DNA of 16,288 nucleotides from Candidatus Heimdallarchaeota archaeon (GCA_021399405.1 JAAFKL010000127.1:1-16288), one strand, 5' to 3'; shown: positions 1-7,350, numbered from the stretch's first letter. A program made the numbers and translations. The notes: a model not told the origin generated them from the sequence alone.

Positions 1-34
1 AGGTAGCTCAGTCGGTTAGAGCGTTAGACTCATA

Positions 35-74
35 ATAACGATCAATGGCTAGATTTAATCGGCAGTTAGGAGCC
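35..74 (+). other. tRNA intron 1, canonical position 37/38
   Basis: This 40-base intron follows the base 3' of the CAT anticodon. The junctions form a bulge-helix-bulge for the archaeal splicing endonuclease. A three-base bulge at 33-35 and a second at 73-75 flank a central helix of 29-31 with 70-72, with an A.G mismatch at 32/69. The anticodon stem lies outside. A four-base-pair intron stem (36-39 with 65-68) lies inside. Cutting between the second and third bulge bases gives exactly 35-74. Confidence 0.85.
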
Positions 75-95
75 ATCTAAAGGCCGGGGGTTCGA

Positions 96-126
96 TTCGA
101 AGAACTTGAGGGTTCTTGGAGAACAA
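96..126 (+). other. tRNA intron 2, in the T-loop (position 58/59)
   Basis: Without this 31-base insertion the T-stem ggggg at 86-90 has no partner. With it removed, the T-loop TTCGATT closes on ccccc at 129-133. A bulge-helix-bulge can be drawn. The central helix is 90-93 with 121-124 (gttc/gaac), and the bulges are 94-96 and 125-127. An intron hairpin is formed by 97-105 with 112-120, with one G.G mismatch at 99/118. Because of the repeated 'att', boundaries one to three bases away give the same mature RNA. Confidence 0.8.
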
Positions 127-146
127 TTCCCCCCCTCGACATTATT

Positions 147-314
147 TTATATTTTTACACTTTGTGCAAGGCGAGTATGCCATAATTCATCTTTTAATAA
201 ATCTCTAATTGCAACTCTAATTGCTTCAGACCGATTTGGATATTTTTGTAGACGAACTAATTCATCTAAACCATGTAAAAACTCTGGGGGCATGTGTACG
301 GTGACCAATCTCAT
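147..314 (-). CDS. Small ribbon-helix-helix (CopG/NikR-N type) DNA-binding protein
   Basis: This 55-residue protein starts at ATG 314 and ends at TAA 149-147. It begins MRLVTVHMPPEFLHGLDELV, a beta-strand followed by an amphipathic helix. It continues with the phrase YPNRSEAIRVAIRDLL, the usual second helix of archaeal ribbon-helix-helix repressors (pattern R-S-E-A-I-R-x-A-I-R-x-L-L). Such proteins dimerise through the strand and read the DNA major groove. No metal- or ligand-binding domain follows, so it is probably a stand-alone regulator or an antitoxin-like protein. No toxin partner lies beside it. An AT-rich box at 340-347 (aaaataag on the minus strand) is about 27 bases upstream, which would give a nearly leaderless message. 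It converges on the tRNA with only five bases between them. The target is unknown. Confidence 0.85.
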   Translation of the reverse strand: MRLVTVHMPPEFLHGLDELVRLQKYPNRSEAIRVAIRDLLKDELWHTRLAQSVKI

Positions 315-385
315 AGTATTAACCTAACTATAATTCTACTTATTTTGTATTAAAAAAACTGTGTTACCAAGAGACTACACAGGTA

Positions 386-1210
386 TCATTTTATCGAATT
401 AATTGTTTCCTGTGCATAATTTACTACCATTTCGTCTATATCATCAATAAAATTTTTCAAAGAATCAATTACATTGTATTTTGTCTCAGGATGTCTACGA
501 ACCATACTATTAAGACAATGAATCGCAGTTATTTTTACATTACTCACTTGATTTTCAGACAATTTAGCAAGAGTAACAATCGTGCTTTCTATGTTTTCAA
601 CGACAAATGCTTGATGTTCATCCAACCAATTTTCTGGATCTTGACCAAATAAAGCTTCTTTAACAAATTCACCCGACCAGCTAGCGAGTACAATGGGGTC
701 ATCTGGGATTTGGGTTGAATCTTCATATTGTGTAGAATTATTTTCAATATTAGATTTTTCGATAAAATCATTTGTAGTTTGATTTAAAACATCAATTTGG
801 GTAGTTTCATCTTCGATCTCCGATTCCTCAGTGAGTTCCTCCAGAATTTCAATATTAGAAACTGCTTCCTCGGAACCACCAATTTTTTCAATGATCCCAT
901 CTTCCTGTGCTTCATCAATAAAATCCTGCATCCATTCTGGTCTCTCCACAGGTGTTATATCTTCGTTTTCTTCAGAAACTTGATCATATAATTCAAATTC
1001 GCCCTCATTATCGATCTCAGGAGTTTGGTTTAATCGATTTAGATATTCTTCATGACAATCATTACAAGTTACTCTTATTTCAGACACATTATTCGTCTGA
1101 GTAGTTTCTATCCAGTTTGCTGTCTGCTTTCCGCAAACGTCACAAAGATCAAAATAATGGGATTGAAACCCCGGATCGATAACTCTACCTAAAAAATCTT
1201 CTTCGGACAA
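386..1210 (-). CDS. Unrecognised protein: N-terminal zinc ribbon, acidic linker, helical-repeat-like C-terminus
   Basis: The 274-residue product has an N-terminal zinc ribbon with two knuckles: C23/C26 in CDVCGK and C49/C52 in CNDCHE. Residues about 62-165 are strongly acidic, rich in E, D, N, Q and T, and probably disordered. The last roughly 100 residues look like two or three HEAT/ARM-type helical pairs (for example VSNVKITAIHCLNSMVRRHP and the terminal MVVNYAQETINSI). The only start that keeps the zinc ribbon is TTG at 1210, since an in-frame stop lies six codons before it. A Shine-Dalgarno-like GAGGAG at 1222-1227 and a TATA-like box at 1250-1259 support it. A zinc ribbon plus helical repeats suggests a nucleic-acid or protein-complex adaptor, but I do not recognise the family and assign no function. 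Confidence 0.8.
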   Translation of the reverse strand: MSEEDFLGRVIDPGFQSHYFDLCDVCGKQTANWIETTQTNNVSEIRVTCNDCHEEYLNRLNQTPEIDNEGEFELYDQVSEENEDITPVERPEWMQDFIDEAQEDGIIEKIGGSEEAVSNIEILEELTEESEIEDETTQIDVLNQTTNDFIEKSNIENNSTQYEDSTQIPDDPIVLASWSGEFVKEALFGQDPENWLDEHQAFVVENIESTIVTLAKLSENQVSNVKITAIHCLNSMVRRHPETKYNVIDSLKNFIDDIDEMVVNYAQETINSIK

Positions 1211-1249
1211 TTTATTGTGAACTCCTCAGCATATTTGATACAGACATTA

Positions 1250-1259
1250 ATTATTATAA
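1250..1259 (-). promoter_or_regulatory. TATA-like box of the zinc-ribbon gene
   Basis: The minus strand reads ttataataa, about 40 bases before the TTG start at 1210. A start of transcription 25-27 bases downstream would fall near 1226-1230, just ahead of the GAGGAG ribosome-binding site. The gene therefore probably has its own short leader rather than depending on drg read-through. Confidence 0.4.
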
Positions 1260-1307
1260 CCTTTTAATTTTACAGATCAAAAATCCATAATTTTTTTTTT
1301 GATTTTA

Positions 1308-2420
1308 TCATCTAGTTGATCTAACAATTGTCAAAACATCTTCATCCTTTAATGGATGACTTAATGAAACTTTTTGGCCTGAATGCCGAACTGATTTTCC
1401 CCAAACACGGGCAAATTTAAATTCATCTCTAAATTTCCTGTGCAATTTATCACATATGTCACCCACAGTTGATCCAAATCTAACTATTAATGGCTCTTCA
1501 TAATCTGTTTCACCTCCGTGAGGTCGTAAATATAGCTTAATCAAATGTAGATTATTGTAAATTGTATCTTGTAATTCATCCATATTAACTCCTGATTCTG
1601 CAGATACAAAGTTTGTTTTTGGAAATTTTCCCCGTAACACCCCTAATTTGTCATCGTCGGCCAAATCTATCTTATTAATTATTACCAGTGCTGGAATATA
1701 GACTCGATTACCTTCTAAAGCATCAATCATCTGTTCCACGGTTATGTCACTTCTAATTGTTATATCTGCATTGATTAGGCGGTATTCCTGTAAAATCTGT
1801 TTAATGGTTTTTTCAGTTATCTTTGTTAAAGTCTTCAAAGTTGAAATCGCAATACCTCCCCTCATAGTTTTGTGGATTATTATATCTGGCTTAGTTTGAT
1901 TAATTCTAATTCCCACGTAAAACAGTTCATTCATAATAATTTCCAAATGACGAGCAGTATCAAATACATCCAAAACAATCAATAACAAGTCCGCGTTTCT
2001 TGCAACTGAAAGAACTCGTTTTCCTCTACCCTTCCCATTTGATGCACCTGATATTATCCCTGGTAAATCAATTATTTGGATGCTTGCACCTTCATAATAC
2101 ATAATACCTGGAATTGCATCAAGAGTAGTGAAAGCATAAGCACCAATTTCCGAAATCTCTTGGCCACATAGCTTATTCAATAATGTTGATTTTCCAACTG
2201 AGGGTAGTCCAATAAATGCAACACTACTGTCACCTGATTTTTTGACATCATAACCGTAACCCCCACCACCTGAAGAGCCAAATATTCGATCTTGCTGTTC
2301 TCTCTTCAGCCTGGCAATTTTCGCTTTTAAACGACCAACATGTGTTTCTGTTGCCTTGTTAATCTTAGTCTTACGTATTTCATCTTCAATAGCTTTGATC
2401 TGTTCGTTAAATGTACTCAT
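1308..2420 (-). CDS. drg: DRG-family developmentally regulated GTP-binding protein (Obg/DRG superfamily)
   Basis: This is a cytosolic translation-associated GTPase of about 370 residues, normal for archaeal and eukaryotic DRG. Numbered from MSTFNEQ, the N-terminal helical segment contains the KNKAT-like KINKATETHVGRLKAKIARL. The G1 P-loop GLPSVGKST is at 71-79, the G2/switch I segment FTTLDAIPG follows, G3 DLPG is at 118-121, and G4 NKID is at 249-252. An S5D2L-type insertion lies between G3 and G4. The last about 75 residues are a TGS domain (RPHGGETDYEEPLIVRFGST, then DEDVLTIV). The reading frame also opens at GTG 2432, but ATG 2420 gives the conserved family N-terminus. A GGTG lies 9-12 bases before it. 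DRG proteins associate with ribosomes; the DFRP partner known in eukaryotes is not seen here. Confidence 0.95.
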   Translation of the reverse strand: MSTFNEQIKAIEDEIRKTKINKATETHVGRLKAKIARLKREQQDRIFGSSGGGGYGYDVKKSGDSSVAFIGLPSVGKSTLLNKLCGQEISEIGAYAFTTLDAIPGIMYYEGASIQIIDLPGIISGASNGKGRGKRVLSVARNADLLLIVLDVFDTARHLEIIMNELFYVGIRINQTKPDIIIHKTMRGGIAISTLKTLTKITEKTIKQILQEYRLINADITIRSDITVEQMIDALEGNRVYIPALVIINKIDLADDDKLGVLRGKFPKTNFVSAESGVNMDELQDTIYNNLHLIKLYLRPHGGETDYEEPLIVRFGSTVGDICDKLHRKFRDEFKFARVWGKSVRHSGQKVSLSHPLKDEDVLTIVRSTR

Positions 2421-2603
2421 ATCATTTAACACCTAATACTGTAAACTGAGTCAAATTAACAAAACAAAAATGACTATGACGGTATTATTTCACTTGAATT
2501 TATTCCTATCGATTTTCTTCATTAAATTATTTCAAAGATATTTCTCAAAAACAGTTAATTCCAAAATAATTACTAATAACTAATACAAATCAATTAATTC
2601 TAA

Positions 2604-3122
2604 GTGAAAGAAAAAAAGGTAAAAAACTATTATAATGAATTTTCACATAATTATGATAACTTCTACCAAGAATTACAATTTGAAAAGTACAATATGGTGT
2701 TAGCAAATGAAACAACCTTCCCTGAATGGGTGCTTGATCATGGAGGTGGTACTGGTTTATTAGCTCAATGGTTAAACTACCCAGTATTAACAATGGATAT
2801 TTCGGATGCAATGATCAGAAAAGGTCTAAAAGGTAAAACAAATGCACCTGCAGTAGTGGCAGACATGAATCATATTCCATTTAGGAACAATTCAATAAAA
2901 ACCATATTATCATTTACAGCCTTGCAAAATAGCTCCAATATAATTCAATCACTCAATGAAGTTCTTAGAATAATTGAAACAGACGGAAAATTGTTTCTAA
3001 CAATATTAGAGAAAAAATTCAAAAAAGATGAATTCTATAATTGGATGGCAGAAAATAGGATTGATTTCCAGATTACAAGAAATGTTGTTGAAGATATTGC
3101 TTTTGTTGCTCAAATTTCATGA
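2604..3122 (+). CDS. Class I SAM-dependent methyltransferase (Methyltransf_11 type), substrate unknown
   Basis: The 172-residue product shows the Rossmann-fold SAM site. The N-terminal phrase NYYNEFSHNYDNFYQ is typical of UbiE-like methyltransferases. Motif I is VLDHGGGTGLLA at 43-54, with a His in place of the usual second residue. The acidic end of strand 2 is MDIS, and the third motif is VADMNHIPFRNNSI followed by TILSFTALQN. The start is GTG 2604; the next ATG would remove the N-terminal helix. There is no clear Shine-Dalgarno; an AT-rich box near 2562-2570 would give a short leader. The protein is short: the sheet ends soon after LFLTILEK, without a long C-terminal lid. It converges on the DUF460 gene with five bases between the stops. 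The methyl acceptor (RNA, protein or small molecule) cannot be told. Confidence 0.85.
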   Translation: MKEKKVKNYYNEFSHNYDNFYQELQFEKYNMVLANETTFPEWVLDHGGGTGLLAQWLNYPVLTMDISDAMIRKGLKGKTNAPAVVADMNHIPFRNNSIKTILSFTALQNSSNIIQSLNEVLRIIETDGKLFLTILEKKFKKDEFYNWMAENRIDFQITRNVVEDIAFVAQIS

Positions 3123-3127
3123 TTTTG

Positions 3128-5251
3128 TTAATCTAAAGAATCCAGATTATCGTTATCAGAAGGATCATAATCATCATAATTCATTGAAATATCTAATAAT
3201 TGTTTTTCTCTCTCAAATTGATAATTTTCAATAGTCAAATTAATCATTTTTGTTCTTCTTCTTTCTTGTTTAATTCTGTAATTCTCGTTATATGTGTTAA
3301 TTGCCCTATTCAGTTCGCTAATTGAAATAATTGCATATTGATTAATTCGTTTCACATTATAATCCTTTGAATAGACAACTGGTATTCCTTTTTCTTCTAA
3401 GATACGTGCTGCTTCTCTAGGCATTTTTTTTCCATCAATAAATATGATCTTGAATTTTGTTTTTGCGAGATTCTTAGCTGTCTGTTGACTTCCGCCTGTA
3501 GGATCAAGTATTAAGAGAATATCCTCATCTTGGACAATGGTATCCATCTCAAGTTTGTAAATTGCACTTTTTGAAAAAAGAGGTAAAACCTTAATGGGTA
3601 AGTTGTCAGAATCAAGAGTTGACCAGAGTAATGATTCTAAATCACGAATCCTATCTATCAAGATGTGGTTCGTTTTCAATTCTTTCTGAAAGCGTTTTGT
3701 TAAATGCCTAATTTGGGTTTCTTTTTGGCCAACAAGTTCTGATTTCAATATTTCCAAAGTTTCAACATCATTAATTTTGTTTAATTTTGATCTTAATTTT
3801 TTTATCTCCTTTGTCTGATTTTGAATCACAATTTCTAATTTACTTGAATGAGATCTTAGATTTGAGATTGTTTCTTCACTTCTCCCTAAATCCCCAAGTA
3901 GATTATAAAGCCTTCCTGGAAGATTTTCATCATTATCTTCTTGGATTGAAGTAAATTCACTCTTAAAATCTAGTGGTTTTCTTAAGATTTCAATCGCAGC
4001 AACAGCATCAGTTATTGAAAGACCACGTATTATCAAACCTTTAGCTGTTTCATTCTCTGTTGAATTAAAATCCATACCATCAATTTTTTGAAATATTTGT
4101 TTAAATCGATTCAACATATGCAATACTGCAGATAGTGCATCTCTCTCATGGGAGTTTAGTTTGTTATCAGGTAAAAGTTTGCTAACCAAATTTCTTTTCT
4201 CAATTTGGTTTAATTGATTTCGGGGTGAGAAAAGTTGTGCATTATAAGTTGCGGCTATTTTGCTAACAAACTGCGGTGGTGGTGAGACATCAGCACAAAT
4301 TGCAATTGGACTTCCATATGATGCGAGATCACCAATTAGCTTTCCTTTTGACATATTCTTTCTACTGTAAATCGATTTTATCTGTCCAGATAGGCTAATA
4401 ATTGCAACCCCAGTTGTTATTCCTGGATCAATCCCCACAAGTAATCGTTGGTGATTATTATACATATGGGTATTAATTCGATCAGTTCTTGTTTTGATAG
4501 ATCTATGAGTCACAACTACTTTTTTTGGACTCCAGATTTTTATTTTAGCAGGGAAGAGAGATGAGATCTTTAGATTTCTTAAAACCGATTCTTTATTTTC
4601 AAATAAATGGAACCTACTCTGTTTTGCTCCAAATTTTGTCGGTGTAGAAATTAAATCAAATTGTAATTCATTTTTATCAAGCATTTCTCTTAATTGATTT
4701 GTGGCTCTTGAAACTATTTCTTCACCTTGCCGTTCATATCGACTTTGGGACCAGCCCCCTTTGCCCCTTCGTCGAGGCCTAGCAATGTCAATAATTGTTT
4801 CATTTTCAAAAGGTTCAAAAATCATTCCCACCCCATTCTCCATCAATTTAATTAATACATGAGCAGTTTCATAAGGATTTAGCTTTTTGTGTGATTTTGA
4901 AAAATTATGATGCTTGATAAGTTCCTTTAGGGGTATTTGCACACCTTGCTCATTTCGATTTACATGCACGAAATTTGTTAGTACCGGTAATTTTGAACAG
5001 AAGGAGCTGATAGATTCTTTGGGTTTTAATATTTCAGAAGGATTATCAGTACCAACAAACTGAGGAGAATATTGTTTAATAATTGAAATTAATTTGTTCC
5101 TACTGACACTAATATATTCTTTAATGGTTCCATCTGCTAGTTTTAAAACTACAGCTAATCTTACCCCTTCAATTCTAGCGGGTGAAGACATTGGTAGAAT
5201 ATCAAATGCTAAATAATTATATTTTAAGCTGTTTTTATTCATCTCTTCCAT
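3128..5251 (-). CDS. COG2433/DUF460 protein: RNase H-fold putative nuclease with GGxSQ loop and coiled coil
   Basis: This 707-residue member of an archaea-wide family is slightly longer than usual. Residues about 10-155 form an RNase H-like N-terminal domain. Residues 163-174 read GKGGWSQSRYER, a conserved loop in the family that resembles the GGQ/GxxQ loop of eRF1- and Vms1-like proteins. The DUF460 RuvC/YqgF-like domain runs about 268-385. Its candidate acidic metal ligands are D275 (in GIDPG), D321 (in CADVSPPP) and E369/D371 (in HERDAL). A long charged coiled coil spans about 445-545, followed by a compact alpha/beta domain (LLILDPTGGSQQTAKN, then GIPVVYSKDY) and an acidic tail. The function is not established; nuclease activity is predicted from fold. 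It starts at ATG 5251, divergent from RIO2. Confidence 0.9.
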   Translation of the reverse strand: MEEMNKNSLKYNYLAFDILPMSSPARIEGVRLAVVLKLADGTIKEYISVSRNKLISIIKQYSPQFVGTDNPSEILKPKESISSFCSKLPVLTNFVHVNRNEQGVQIPLKELIKHHNFSKSHKKLNPYETAHVLIKLMENGVGMIFEPFENETIIDIARPRRRGKGGWSQSRYERQGEEIVSRATNQLREMLDKNELQFDLISTPTKFGAKQSRFHLFENKESVLRNLKISSLFPAKIKIWSPKKVVVTHRSIKTRTDRINTHMYNNHQRLLVGIDPGITTGVAIISLSGQIKSIYSRKNMSKGKLIGDLASYGSPIAICADVSPPPQFVSKIAATYNAQLFSPRNQLNQIEKRNLVSKLLPDNKLNSHERDALSAVLHMLNRFKQIFQKIDGMDFNSTENETAKGLIIRGLSITDAVAAIEILRKPLDFKSEFTSIQEDNDENLPGRLYNLLGDLGRSEETISNLRSHSSKLEIVIQNQTKEIKKLRSKLNKINDVETLEILKSELVGQKETQIRHLTKRFQKELKTNHILIDRIRDLESLLWSTLDSDNLPIKVLPLFSKSAIYKLEMDTIVQDEDILLILDPTGGSQQTAKNLAKTKFKIIFIDGKKMPREAARILEEKGIPVVYSKDYNVKRINQYAIISISELNRAINTYNENYRIKQERRRTKMINLTIENYQFEREKQLLDISMNYDDYDPSDNDNLDSLD

Positions 5252-5455
5252 CTAATCGTCTCTATTGTTTCTCCCTGCATTTACTCCGAGGTTGAATGAG
5301 TTATAAAATTAACTATTTGAAATTTGACAAATACTCCCTCAGTTGATTTCATATATTATTTTAAGAAAAATACTTATTTTGTATTGAATTTGACTTTTTT
5401 ACTGTTATCTAGATAAAATAAGTTAATTATGAAGTAATGAGATTACCTATGTAAT

Positions 5456-6340
5456 ATGACATTGCAAGGTGCCAAAGCGCTAAAAGAATTATCAAACAGA
5501 GAATTAAGAACTTTGATAGGCATTGAAGTAGGCATGAAAAATCATCAATATGTTGAAACTGATGAAATTGCTCGAGTTGCAGGATATTCCTCTAATCAAA
5601 TTGTTCAATATTTAAAAAAATGTCACAAATTAAATTTGGTTAGAAGATGGACTGGACATTTTACTGGATATGAACTTACTATACATGGATATGATGCTCT
5701 AGCTTTGAACGCCTTGTATGAAAGGGGTGAAATTGTTAGTATTGGCATGGAAAAAGGTGTTGGAAAAGAGTCTAAAGTTTATTATGCATTAAATGGAAAT
5801 GAGGAAGAAGTTGTTTTGAAATTCCACCGCGTAGGCTATTCATCATTCCTTCATGTCAAAAAGAAAAGAAGATACACAGCAAATAAGCATCATATTTCTG
5901 AACTATATTCGTCTAGATTGTCTGCAGAAACAGAATATGGCTGGTTAGAAGTGGCAAACAAGGTCAAATTAAATGTTCCCAAATTATATGGAAAGAATCG
6001 CCATGTAATAGCAATGGAATTAATTGATGGTATAGATCTTAATCGACTTTCTAAACTCCCCAATCCGAGATCAACCTTCCAAGAGATACTTGATTTTATC
6101 TATGATACTTGGAATCTAGGAAAATTTGTCCACGGAGATTTATCAGAACATAATATTATAATGACTCATGAAGAGAAACCCATAATTATTGATTTCCCAC
6201 AATCAGTTAGTAATGATAAAGTTGAAGCAATAGAGCTATTGGAAAGAGATGTGAAAAATGTATTAACTTATTTTGAGAGGAAACATGGAATTAAGATTGA
6301 TGAAGCGGAATTTGTTAGTACAATTATTAATGAAGAATAA
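5456..6340 (+). CDS. rio2: RIO2-type atypical serine/threonine kinase
   Basis: The 294-residue RIO2 kinase/ATPase acts in maturation of the small ribosomal subunit. Residues 1-90 form the family's winged-helix domain (ELSNRELRTLIGIEVGMKNH; VRRWTGHFTGYELTIHGYDAL). The kinase domain has the RIO2 flexible-loop motif GVGKESKVY at 101-109, the catalytic lysine K122 in VVLKFHRVG, and the catalytic loop HGDLSEHN at 226-233 with D228 and N233. The metal-binding aspartate D246 is in IIIDFPQ. All key residues are present, and the length is typical for archaea. The ATG at 5456 keeps the full winged helix. An AT-rich box near 5411-5420 suggests a leader of about a dozen bases. It is divergent from the DUF460 gene and converges on the coiled-coil gene (six-base gap). 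Confidence 0.97.
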   Translation: MTLQGAKALKELSNRELRTLIGIEVGMKNHQYVETDEIARVAGYSSNQIVQYLKKCHKLNLVRRWTGHFTGYELTIHGYDALALNALYERGEIVSIGMEKGVGKESKVYYALNGNEEEVVLKFHRVGYSSFLHVKKKRRYTANKHHISELYSSRLSAETEYGWLEVANKVKLNVPKLYGKNRHVIAMELIDGIDLNRLSKLPNPRSTFQEILDFIYDTWNLGKFVHGDLSEHNIIMTHEEKPIIIDFPQSVSNDKVEAIELLERDVKNVLTYFERKHGIKIDEAEFVSTIINEE

Positions 6341-6345
6341 TTTAT

Positions 6346-7320
6346 CTAACGAGGAACTCCGTCAATTTTCCAAGCATCAATTAATGTAATTAATTCATCT
6401 TTTTTTGACAGATCTTTTGAAGCAAAACTATACAGTTGAGACAACCCAATCCCCCCTAGATGCTCGTATGCTTCATCCATATCACAAACTGTTTCAACTC
6501 GATTCCTAAAATCTTTGTCAGTTTTTGCTTCACCAACAAAATCAAGAAATAAATTAAGAATTTGGAGTACTTTTTCTGATGGTCCAGGCTTGATTTTCTT
6601 AACCTCGGTTTTTTTACCAATTACGCTTTTTTGCATGGTCGAACTAATGCTTGTTGTTTTAATCTCAGATACCTTTTGGATGGGTTGAGAAATTTTACTT
6701 TTTTCAGCTGCAACAGGAAGGTGTGTAATATATTTATTTTGATTAAAATTATAATTTTGAGGATCATCAATTAAATGTTGTAGTACCTCTGTTAAGGGAA
6801 AGATGTAACTTTGTAATTCTGATTTCTCTCGAATTAATTCTTGTAAATCTATTTGGAATCTTGCAATTGATTCCAACAGTGTACTCCCACTCTCACTAGA
6901 GGTGCTTCCGGAATCATCTACTATGATTTCTTCCTGCATTTCTTGCATTAGTTTTAATTGATTCCGTAATTCATCACGTTCACTATCAAACAAATCTGAA
7001 AGATTCTCCAGCTCCTTTTTCTTGTCTTCAATAGAAGTTTTTTCATCTAATATTTTCTTAACCTCAATGTCTTTTTTAGCTAATTCGTCCTCCAACAATT
7101 TATCTTTATTTTTTAGTTTTGCTTCCAAGTCAGTTATTGTCTCTTGTGAGCTCGTGTCTTCAAGCTTTGTTTTTAATGCTTCAAATGATTTAATCCGTCG
7201 CATTGCAAGTTGGGGGCTTATTTTTTCATTAGTTAAATATCTGACGATGTACTCTAAATCAGCAACAGTCATATCATAGGATTTCAAGAGCCCATTTAGT
7301 GTCTCAAAAGAAGTACTCAT
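6346..7320 (-). CDS. Unrecognised coiled-coil protein
   Basis: The 324-residue product is not a family I recognise. Residues about 1-50 are a helical domain (FETLNGLLKSYDMTVADLEY, then NEKISPQLAMRRIKSF). Residues about 55-130 are a charged heptad-rich coiled coil. After a serine-rich break (DDSGSTSSESGST) comes a second helical stretch, then a basic, Lys/Thr/Ser-rich linker around 205-245. The last about 75 residues form another compact helical domain ending SKKDELITLIDAWKIDGVPR. No transmembrane or signal segment is seen. The frame also opens at TTG 7334, but ATG 7320 is preferred because the minus-strand TATA-like tttattta box (7341-7350) sits about 25 bases upstream, implying a leaderless message. 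It is divergent from RFC-L. Two helical domains joined by a coiled coil suggest a structural or scaffolding role (inference). Confidence 0.75.
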   Translation of the reverse strand: MSTSFETLNGLLKSYDMTVADLEYIVRYLTNEKISPQLAMRRIKSFEALKTKLEDTSSQETITDLEAKLKNKDKLLEDELAKKDIEVKKILDEKTSIEDKKKELENLSDLFDSERDELRNQLKLMQEMQEEIIVDDSGSTSSESGSTLLESIARFQIDLQELIREKSELQSYIFPLTEVLQHLIDDPQNYNFNQNKYITHLPVAAEKSKISQPIQKVSEIKTTSISSTMQKSVIGKKTEVKKIKPGPSEKVLQILNLFLDFVGEAKTDKDFRNRVETVCDMDEAYEHLGGIGLSQLYSFASKDLSKKDELITLIDAWKIDGVPR

Positions 7321-7340
7321 CCATCTAGATAACAATTTGC

Positions 7341-7350
7341 ATAAATAAAG
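7341..7350 (-). promoter_or_regulatory. TATA-like box of the coiled-coil gene
   Basis: The minus strand reads ctttatttat. Its centre is about 25 bases before ATG 7320, which places the transcription start at the start codon and supports that start over the upstream TTG. Confidence 0.5.

Larger units (their letters stand above)
1..141 (+). tRNA. tRNA with CAU anticodon (probably elongator Met), two introns, 5' end cut by window edge
   Basis: A full cloverleaf can be assembled once two insertions are removed. Bases 1-3 (agg) are acceptor positions 5-7, followed by 'ta' at positions 8-9. The D-stem is 6-9 with 19-22. The anticodon stem is 24-28 with 76-80, and the CAT anticodon is at 31-33. The variable loop is 81-85. 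The T-stem is 86-90 with 129-133, and the 3' acceptor strand is 134-140 with discriminator A at 141. The strand 134-140 predicts that the four missing 5' bases are gtcg. The weak anticodon stem (ttaga/tctaa) lacks the three G:C pairs of an initiator, so this is elongator Met. A tRNA-Ile2, whose CAU would be modified to read AUA, is not excluded. A T-rich stretch follows at 145-156. Confidence 0.9.

Noticed and set aside
106..327. Plus-strand open frame of 73 codons starting inside the tRNA
   Set aside because: It begins within the T-loop intron and lies opposite the ribbon-helix-helix gene, whose minus-strand product matches a known family; the plus-strand product has no recognisable feature.
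1288..1301. A run of T (plus strand) after drg as a terminator
   Set aside because: Both flanking genes are on the minus strand, where the run reads as A, so it is not an archaeal U-tract terminator for them.
5405..5416. 12-base perfect palindrome ttatctagataa in the DUF460-RIO2 divergent region
   Set aside because: In AT-rich DNA such a palindrome is not unexpected, and it overlaps the likely RIO2 TATA region; no second copy forms a clear operator array.
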